From positions 1 to 64,000 of the forward strand of contig JBJMSU010000168.1 of assembly GCA_045801465.1 (NCBI GenBank): a DNA stretch of 64,000 nucleotides, read 5' to 3'. Shown here piece after piece: positions 58,828-64,000 of this stretch (positions within the stretch are counted from its first letter, which is position 1; each line of letters opens with the position of its first letter). A model generated the notes under the pieces. The model was given only the letters and a program-made list of their open reading frames with translations, had not been told where the DNA came from and did not search any database. Source of the DNA: DATFWC01 sp045801465. GTDB taxonomy: Bacteria > Pseudomonadota > Alphaproteobacteria > Rhizobiales > Xanthobacteraceae. The position numbers and the translations under genes are program-made.

Positions 58828-60239
58828 CGATGCGGCACCGGATCGGCTGAGCTTTTCTGAGCCCTTCGTGATGCAAGAAGCGCGCGCGCCATCATCCAGG
58901 CGGCGCCGATCGAAAACGGGCCGATGAGCCCGAGATTGTAGCGCGAATAATGGTTCGCCACCGCGGCATGCAAGCCGACCAGAACGAAGGCAGGAAGCGC
59001 ATAGAACAGGAATAAGGGCCTCGACCGGCGCACCGCCGCGACGCAAGCCCAGGCGAACAGCGGGATTGTGAACAGGCTCCAGAGGGACGAGACCCAAAGT
59101 CCGCACCAGGCAAGCGGCACAGTGGTCAGCAGATGACGCCACCAGTTGCGCGCCATCTCGGCGCTCACGAGCTCGCCGATGATCGGATCAAGCCGCCCAC
59201 GGGTGTTGACCAGCGCCATGCGGCGGGCGCGGCCCGCGTCGAAGAAGCTCCCGGGCTCGTTCCATTCGAAGCGGCGCATGTCGGCGCCGAACAGCCGTCC
59301 GACGATGGTGGGACCGATGGTCGGAAGGCAGTGCGGGAAAGCGAACGCGAACTCGCGCGCGGTCATGTCGTTGAACGCAAACCGCTCCACCAGCGTGGCG
59401 GAGCCGTACTCCTCGGTGAACGCCAACTTGCCGACCACGACATCGTTGCGGACCACCCACGGGACGACGAGAACCAGGAAGGCCAGGGTGAATGCCGCCG
59501 CCGAGCGGACCCAATCGCGGCGGCGCGCCGCCGAGAACCATCGCGCATGCACGACCATGACGCCGAGCAGGGTCGGCGCCAGCACCAGGAACGAGGCGCG
59601 CGCCAGGCAGAGGAGGCCGAGCAGCGCGCCGGCGGCAACGAAAGCGCGCGTGTGCGCGGTTCGCAGGCCCGACAGGAACGCCAGCATCAGCAGGCTGTAC
59701 AACGAGAACCATAAGCTCTCGGTCATCACGTACGAGAACAGCTCCGCCTCGGCAGCGAGCCCGAGCGTCGCCAAGAGGCCAGCGCCGTAGAATACGCGCC
59801 TATCGGGAATGATGAGCTCGCCGGCACGCGCGACCGCCAGCACGCCCAGCGCCAGCAACAACGCATGAAGGAGATGGATCGGCCTTGCATAGATCTCGCA
59901 GGTGCCGAGGTCGCGCTGCTTCTCGTTGGCCTCGATGGTGCACGTGACCGCGGCAGCGAAACGCGGGTCCACCTTCATGGCGCCGACCAGCAGCCACGGG
60001 TACAGCGGCGAGAAGAACATGCCCGGCGGCGGCGGCGCGGTCGTGCTGTCCACGTCGTCGAACACGCCATTGCTGAACACGTGGTGACGGTCGAGATCGT
60101 AGGCGATCGTCAGGTAGAACGACTGGTCGAAGTCGATCAGCCGCTTGTCCGGTCGCGACAGGATCGCCAGCGCCAGCGCCGCGAAGACGAATGTCGCAAA
60201 AGTGACTCGTGCGCCGAAACCGGCAAATCTCCGGGCCAT
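58824..60239 (-). CDS. Polytopic GT-C-like glycosyltransferase membrane protein
   Basis: The 471-residue protein has about 10-11 membrane helices, and an early acidic loop IDFDQSFYLTIAYDLD, the position of the catalytic Asp in GT-C/ArnT-like enzymes. It would transfer sugar from a polyprenyl-phosphate-sugar donor, such as that made by the GT2 enzyme encoded next to it, to a periplasmic acceptor. It overlaps the DUF2304 gene tail-to-tail by 4 bp. ATG 60237-60239 is the start. The acceptor is unknown. Confidence 0.8.
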   Translation of the reverse strand: MARRFAGFGARVTFATFVFAALALAILSRPDKRLIDFDQSFYLTIAYDLDRHHVFSNGVFDDVDSTTAPPPPGMFFSPLYPWLLVGAMKVDPRFAAAVTCTIEANEKQRDLGTCEIYARPIHLLHALLLALGVLAVARAGELIIPDRRVFYGAGLLATLGLAAEAELFSYVMTESLWFSLYSLLMLAFLSGLRTAHTRAFVAAGALLGLLCLARASFLVLAPTLLGVMVVHARWFSAARRRDWVRSAAAFTLAFLVLVVPWVVRNDVVVGKLAFTEEYGSATLVERFAFNDMTAREFAFAFPHCLPTIGPTIVGRLFGADMRRFEWNEPGSFFDAGRARRMALVNTRGRLDPIIGELVSAEMARNWWRHLLTTVPLAWCGLWVSSLWSLFTIPLFAWACVAAVRRSRPLFLFYALPAFVLVGLHAAVANHYSRYNLGLIGPFSIGAAWMMARALLASRRAQKSSADPVPHR

Positions 60240-60324
60240 CGGCCGGACACTGCCATACGGCCTGCCGTGATGCTACGGTCGTCGGGCGCGCCGCCTCTAC
60301 CGCAGGCGTTGAAAGATTGCTGTC

Positions 60325-60999
60325 ATGCTCCCGGTCCTTCGGCTCTGCGAAGACATCCTGTCCAACGAGGCCGTTGTCGAGCTGCCGCTGTGTCCGCGCA
60401 TGATCTTCGTCGTCCACGGCGCGGTGACAATTGCCGGGCGTACCATGATCGATGGAGAAGCGCGGTATGGAGACGGTCCGCTGCCGCTGGTTGCCGGAAA
60501 ACAAGGCGCCACCCTTTGGCGCTGGGAACTCGTCCCGCACGGTTCAGGCGATGGCGCTCTGGATGGTCCCGGGATTGCGTCGCGCAACAAAATCTCGGCA
60601 TCGCTCGAGACGATGCCGCGCGGCGATCTGCTCTGGCGCGGCGACAGCGTCGGCTTCCCGCCGGGCGGCTGCGCCTACCTGCATCGCCACCAAGGACCCG
60701 GCATCCGCTGCCTCATCGAGGGCGGCATCCGAATCGATACGCACGGCCGCTCCACGTCGTACGGCCCGGGCGGTGCCTGGTTCGAAAGCGGACCCGACCC
60801 AGTGTTCGCACAGGCCGCGGCGGACCGGCCAAGCCGCTTTATCCGCGTCATGATCCTGCCGCGCGCGCTGATGGGCAAGAGCTCGATCGAGTACCTCAAC
60901 GACGAGGACAGGGGGAAGCCCCGATCGCAGCAGTACCGGGTCCTGGTCGACGCGCCGCTGACCCTGGCGCCTGCTGACTCAATCTCATCGCACGCTTGA
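60325..60999 (+). CDS. Cupin-like protein of unknown function
   Basis: The 224-residue product contains two cupin-like halves: SNEAVVELPLCPRMIFVVHGAVTIAGRTMIDGEARYGDGP and GCAYLHRHQGPGIRCLIEGGIRIDTHGRSTSYGPGGAWFESG. The HRH cluster can bind a metal. No known family is assigned. It is transcribed divergently from the GT-C gene and about 190 bp before nasT. Confidence 0.65.
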   Translation: MLPVLRLCEDILSNEAVVELPLCPRMIFVVHGAVTIAGRTMIDGEARYGDGPLPLVAGKQGATLWRWELVPHGSGDGALDGPGIASRNKISASLETMPRGDLLWRGDSVGFPPGGCAYLHRHQGPGIRCLIEGGIRIDTHGRSTSYGPGGAWFESGPDPVFAQAAADRPSRFIRVMILPRALMGKSSIEYLNDEDRGKPRSQQYRVLVDAPLTLAPADSISSHA

Positions 61000-61189
61000 A
61001 ATCGCCATCGACGGTTATCCTACCGTGTGAGGTGATGCGGCAAATTGCCAGTTGGGCGATATCGAATTCGTCCCTGGAACGGCTCTTGCATCGTCCGATC
61101 CAGCCATCACGGCGGATCGGAGGAACGTCTCGTTGTCCAAGGCTCATACCGGGCAGCCGGCGCGGTGCACGCCGTCGCCCGGCAACCAG

Positions 61190-61774
61190 ATGGACCAGAA
61201 CCTCAAGATCGCCCTCGTCGACGAGAGCGCAATTCGCGCCGCCATCCTGGAGGCGGGCCTGCGCGAGGCCGGTTACACGCACGTGGTCCGGATCGGCGAA
61301 ACCAAGGACCTGCTGGCCCGCATCTATGCGCTCGATCCCGACGTCATCCTGATCGACCTGGAGAACCCGAGCCGCGACATCCTCGAGCAGATGTTCCAGA
61401 TGAGCCGGGCGGTGAAACGGCCGGTCGCCATGTTCGTCGATCAGAGCGACGCCGACTCGATCCGATCGGCGGTCGATGCCGGCGTGTCCGCCTATATCGT
61501 CGACGGCCTGAAGAAGGAGCGCATCAAGTCCATCCTCGACCTGTGCATCTCCCGTTTCAACGCATTTTCCCGTCTGCAGAGCGAGCTCGAACACGCCAGA
61601 AACGCGCTCGACGAGCGCAAGGTGATCGATCGCGCCAAAGGGATCCTCATGCGGGCCAAGAACCTGTCGGAAGAAAGTGCCTACGTGCTGATGCGGCGCA
61701 CGGCGATGAACGAAAACAAGAAGGTGATCGAAATCGCGCAATCGATCATCACTGCGGCGGAGTTGCTGAAATGA
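61190..61774 (+). CDS. nasT: NasT-like ANTAR antiterminator
   Basis: The 194-residue regulator has a NasT receiver-like domain (KIALVDESAIRAAILEAGL, ILIDLENPSRD) and a C-terminal ANTAR RNA-binding domain (RKVIDRAKGILMRAKNLSEESAYVLMRRTAMNENKKVIEIAQSIITA). NasT binds hexaloop hairpins in the leader of nitrate-assimilation transcripts and blocks termination. In known systems NasS inhibits it in the absence of nitrate. ATG 61190 is used because it begins the conserved region. It is followed, overlapping by 4 bp, by a broken nasS and then by an nrtA leader with a matching hairpin and attenuator. Confidence 0.92.
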   Translation: MDQNLKIALVDESAIRAAILEAGLREAGYTHVVRIGETKDLLARIYALDPDVILIDLENPSRDILEQMFQMSRAVKRPVAMFVDQSDADSIRSAVDAGVSAYIVDGLKKERIKSILDLCISRFNAFSRLQSELEHARNALDERKVIDRAKGILMRAKNLSEESAYVLMRRTAMNENKKVIEIAQSIITAAELLK

Positions 61775-62082
61775 TGGACGGAGAACGATTGCGGGTGGGC
61801 TATATTCCGCTCGTCGACGCGGCCGCGCTGATCGTTGCCGCCGACGCGGGTTTCGCGCACACGGAAGGCCTCGACATCGAGCTGGTGCGCAGCCGAGCGC
61901 CCGGACCACGAACCGCTCGACCGCATCGGAGTCTTTACCGGACGGGCGTTTCCATCCGGATCATATCTTCGACCGCGCGGGCTAGCGATGCGGGTGCCGT
62001 GCGTTGCATGCGAGCGCATCAGCCTGCCCAATTTTTGCGCTGCACAATCATTTCGCAATCGACTGTCCTGGTGCGTGATTAA
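61771..62082 (+). pseudogene. nasS: Truncated nasS remnant
   Basis: The frame starts by ATGA overlap with nasT and codes about 40 residues (MMDGERLRVGYIPLVDAAALIVAADAGFAHTEGLDIELVR, given here in parts: RLRVGYIPLVDAAALIV, then ADAGFAHTEGLDIELVR). These match the N-terminus of the NasS/NrtA-like nitrate sensor. After about 61890 homology stops and the frame ends at 62082 in non-conserved sequence. NasS is normally ~370-400 residues. The rest is absent, so NasT probably lacks its nitrate-responsive inhibitor here. Deletion in the genome and assembly error are both possible. Confidence 0.75.
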
Positions 62083-62165
62083 GCAGCAATCCGGTGCCCG
62101 CCGGGCTCGCTGGCGAATGCTCCCAAACATCTGATTGTAAATACGTTTCTGCACCGTCCGGCGTT

Positions 62166-62181
62166 TGGCACGAAGCTTGTA
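62166..62181 (+). promoter_or_regulatory. Sigma-54-type promoter
   Basis: TGGCAC-GAAGC-TTGTA matches the sigma-54 consensus TGGCAC-N5-TTGCA except at one base (T for C in the -12 GC). The GG and GT elements are correctly spaced by 10 bp. Initiation would be near 62192, about 170 bp before nrtA. Nitrogen-regulated (NtrC) control is typical for nitrate assimilation genes. Confidence 0.6.
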
Positions 62182-62195
62182 ATGAGAATCGTGAT

Positions 62196-62290
62196 CGGCG
62201 CTCGACGGCGCCGCGGTCCAATGGCGGGCCGACCAGCAAAGCCGCTGCTCTGGGGGACGCTTTGTAGCACCTCCGGCCGCGGCTTTTTTT
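62196..62290 (+). promoter_or_regulatory. NasT-type leader with hexaloop hairpins and attenuator
   Basis: Hairpin 1 is CGGCGC-TCGACG-GCGCCG (62196-62213). Hairpin 2 is CGGTCC-AATGGC-GGGCCG (62214-62231), whose six-base loop has A at position 1 and G at position 4, the ANTAR-recognised pattern. An 8-bp stem AAAGCCGC (62238-62245) with GCGGCTTT (62279-62286) followed by seven T residues then forms an intrinsic terminator. This is the layout of a nas leader under NasT antitermination. Hairpin 1's loop does not match A1/G4, so one of the two loops is uncertain. Confidence 0.6.
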
Positions 62291-62361
62291 GTCGGTGTCA
62301 ATGCGGAAGCGGACGGTCGCAAGGACATTAAGACGTCAACGTCGAACAGAGAGGACCAGCC

Positions 62362-63684
62362 GTGACGATCAAGAAAAGACCTGCGCCGCGATCGGCCTTG
62401 AGCCGGCGCGCTTTCCTCAAGACAAGCGCCGGCACGGCAGCCGTTCTGGCCTGCGTGAAAGCAAGCTTCATCGGGGGCGTGCATGTCGCCGAGGCGGCCG
62501 GTCCGGAGGTCACCAAGGCGCTTCTCGGCTTCATCGCGCTCACCGATGCGGCGCCGCTGTTCGTGGCGAAGGAGAAGGGGATTTTCGCCAAGTACGGCAT
62601 GCCCGACGTTGAAGTGCAGAAACAGGCGTCGTGGGGCACCACGCGCGACAACCTCGTGCTCGGCTCCGAGGGCAACGGCATCGACGGCGCCCACATCCTG
62701 ACGCCCATGCCCTACCTGATCAGCGCCGGCAAGGTGACGCAGAACAATCAGCCGACGCCGATGTACATCCTGGCGCGGCTCAATCTCGACAGTCAGTGCA
62801 TCTCGGTCGCCAAGGAATACAGCGAGGTCAAGGTCGGTCTCGACACGGCGCCGTTCAAAGACGCGCTGATGAAGAAAAAGGCCTCGGGCAAGGCCATCAA
62901 GGCCGCCATGACGTTTCCGGGCGGCACGCACGATTTGTGGATTCGCTATTGGCTTGCCGCCGGCGGCATCGATCCCGACCGCGACATCGAGACCATCGTG
63001 GTGCCGCCGCCGCAGATGGTGGCGAACATGAAGGTCGGCACCATGGACTGCTTCTGCGTGTGCGAGCCGTGGAACCTGCAGCTCATCCATCAGGGCATCG
63101 GCTACACGGCGATCACGACCGGCGAATTGTGGAACCGGCATCCGGAAAAATCTCTTGGGCTGCGCGCCGCCTGGGTCGACAAGAACCCCAAAGCCGCCAA
63201 AGCGCTGCTGATGGCCGTGATGGAGGCGCAGCAATGGTGCGACAAGGATGAGAACCGCGAAGAGACGGCGGCGATCTGCGCCAAGCGCCAATGGATCAAC
63301 GTGCCGGTCGCCGATGTCACTGATCGCATGAAGGGCAAATTCGACTACGGCATCCCCGGCAAGGTGGTCGAGAACAGCCCCCACATCATGAAGTACTGGC
63401 GCGATCACGCCTCCTATCCGTTCCAGAGCCATGATCTCTGGTTCCTCACCGAAGACACGCGGTGGGGCAAGTTCGAGCCGACGTTGGACGCCAAGGCGCT
63501 CATCGGCAAGGTGAACCGCGAGGATCTCTGGCGCGAGGCGGCAAAGGATCTCGGCGTGCCGGCCGATCAAATCCCGACCTCGACGTCGCGCGGCAGGGAG
63601 ACGTTCTTCGACGGCAAGGTGTTCGATCCGGACGACCCGGCCGCTTACCTGAAGAGCCTCTCGATCAAGCGCGTCGAGGTCTGA
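62362..63684 (+). CDS. nrtA: Nitrate ABC transporter substrate-binding protein (NrtA/CmpA family)
   Basis: The 440-residue exported binding protein has a Tat-type signal (SRRAFLKTSAGTAAVLACVKA) and NrtA-family sequence. Examples are TKALLGFIALTDAAPLFVAKEKGIFAKYGMPDVEVQKQASWGTTRDNL and FPGGTHDLWIRYWLAAGGIDPDRD, MVANMKVGTMDCFCVCEPWN. Ligands may be nitrate, nitrite or cyanate. It follows the NasT leader and sigma-54 promoter and precedes the permease gene by 57 bp. Confidence 0.88.
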   Translation: MTIKKRPAPRSALSRRAFLKTSAGTAAVLACVKASFIGGVHVAEAAGPEVTKALLGFIALTDAAPLFVAKEKGIFAKYGMPDVEVQKQASWGTTRDNLVLGSEGNGIDGAHILTPMPYLISAGKVTQNNQPTPMYILARLNLDSQCISVAKEYSEVKVGLDTAPFKDALMKKKASGKAIKAAMTFPGGTHDLWIRYWLAAGGIDPDRDIETIVVPPPQMVANMKVGTMDCFCVCEPWNLQLIHQGIGYTAITTGELWNRHPEKSLGLRAAWVDKNPKAAKALLMAVMEAQQWCDKDENREETAAICAKRQWINVPVADVTDRMKGKFDYGIPGKVVENSPHIMKYWRDHASYPFQSHDLWFLTEDTRWGKFEPTLDAKALIGKVNREDLWREAAKDLGVPADQIPTSTSRGRETFFDGKVFDPDDPAAYLKSLSIKRVEV

Positions 63685-63741
63685 GGCGCGGGCGAATGGC
63701 CGCGCAATGCATTCGCCCGGCGAAACAACAGAGCAGTCGAC

Positions 63742-64000
63742 ATGGCCATGCTGATGACCAAACCGGAGAGCGCGCGCGCCGCATCGCCCGTCGCGACCGC
63801 GCGCGTGCTGCCGCTCAAGGCGCCGAAGCGGCCGCTCGCCGACCGCCTCGGCACGGTGATCGGCAACATCGCGTCGCGCGTCGTGCCGCCGTTGGTCGTT
63901 CTCGCCGCTGCCCTGCTGGTGTGGGAGCTCCTGTGCCGGAAATCCGGCGCAACGTTGCCGCCCCCCTCGGCGGTCGTGCGCGACACCTGGGAGCTGATCG
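63742..64000 (+). CDS. nrtB: Nitrate ABC transporter permease NrtB, N-terminal part (cut by window end)
   Basis: The first 86 codons begin MAMLMTKPESARAA, then VPPLVVLAAALLVWELLCRKSG, the first membrane helix of NrtB/SsuC-type permeases (PPPSAVVRDTWEL). The gene is truncated by the window edge. It is the next gene after nrtA in the same orientation, as in nrtABC operons. Confidence 0.7.
   Translation, partial: MAMLMTKPESARAASPVATARVLPLKAPKRPLADRLGTVIGNIASRVVPPLVVLAAALLVWELLCRKSGATLPPPSAVVRDTWELI

Noticed and set aside
61890..62165. A 24-codon minus-strand frame reading MQRTAPASLARAVEDMIR...
   Set aside because: Short, no ribosome binding site at useful spacing, and it lies in the decayed region after nasS.
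61880..62170. A second inter-genome chimera at the nasS truncation
   Set aside because: Both sides look Rhizobiales-like and belong to the same nitrate locus, so a local deletion is more economical; assembly error remains possible.

Overview
The window appears to join two unrelated bacterial genomes. Positions 1 to about 7,720 look like a high-GC actinobacterium, probably of the Thermoleophilia (Gaiella/Solirubrobacter) type. They carry an acVLRF1-family peptidyl-tRNA hydrolase, a DEAD-box RNA helicase, a secreted parallel beta-helix protein, a small lysine-rich peptide, and a sigma-70/membrane-protein pair with overlapping ATGA. From about 7,760 to the end every gene looks like Rhizobiales (Bradyrhizobium/Rhodopseudomonas-like Alphaproteobacteria). 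The change happens inside typA, in its most conserved stretch (the GTPase G3 motif): the first ~85 codons read as actinobacterial and the rest as alphaproteobacterial. The simplest reading is a metagenome assembly chimera, so the two parts should be interpreted separately.

Alphaproteobacterial layout. 9.3-12.0 kb: a GNAT acetyltransferase behind a perfect CtrA-type site, folD, DUF167, YggT and tRNA-Ala(CGC). 12.2-18.8 kb: an MFS exporter, a DUF1236 protein, a glutamine amidotransferase, a Bug-type solute-binding protein divergent from a LysR regulator, and an SDR enzyme. 18.9-26.6 kb: a leftward operon with a complete branched-chain-type ABC transporter (binding protein, LivH, LivM, LivG, LivF), a benzoate-CoA ligase-like enzyme, an alpha/beta hydrolase and a TerB-like protein. 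This fits uptake and CoA activation of an aromatic acid. 26.9-32.4 kb: a solitary DctP-type binding protein in an operon with a sensor kinase, a receiver-kinase hybrid and an OmpR-type regulator.

32.6-47.7 kb: cell-envelope and signalling genes. They include an L,D-transpeptidase, a six-bladed-propeller-like secreted protein, a Tat-exported superoxide dismutase, a pseudo-caspase (catalytic His and Cys replaced by Tyr and Ser) fused to a formylglycine-generating-enzyme-like domain, two paralogous HlyD-type adaptors without pumps, a CRP-like regulator, AsmA, a kinase/receiver/receiver-adenylate-cyclase operon and an ECF-type sigma factor. Three perfect TGTGA-N6-TCACA palindromes lie here, and the CRP-like regulator keeps the RExxxR recognition residues for that sequence. 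A local cAMP-CRP circuit is therefore a reasonable hypothesis.

47.7-56.7 kb: a catabolic-looking group with an EutA-type reactivase but no ethanolamine ammonia-lyase, two bicupin proteins, a HupE-type permease, a UbiD-family decarboxylase, a Rieske ferredoxin, a Rieske oxygenase and an unknown 173-residue protein. Palindromic intergenic elements are inserted between several of these genes. 56.7-60.3 kb: a methyltransferase, a GT2 glycosyltransferase with DUF2304 partner, and a GT-C-like membrane protein. 60.3-64.0 kb: a cupin-like protein and a nitrate assimilation locus. That locus has nasT (ANTAR antiterminator), a nasS gene broken after about 40 codons, a sigma-54-type promoter, a leader with hexaloop hairpin and attenuator, nrtA, and the beginning of nrtB cut by the window edge.
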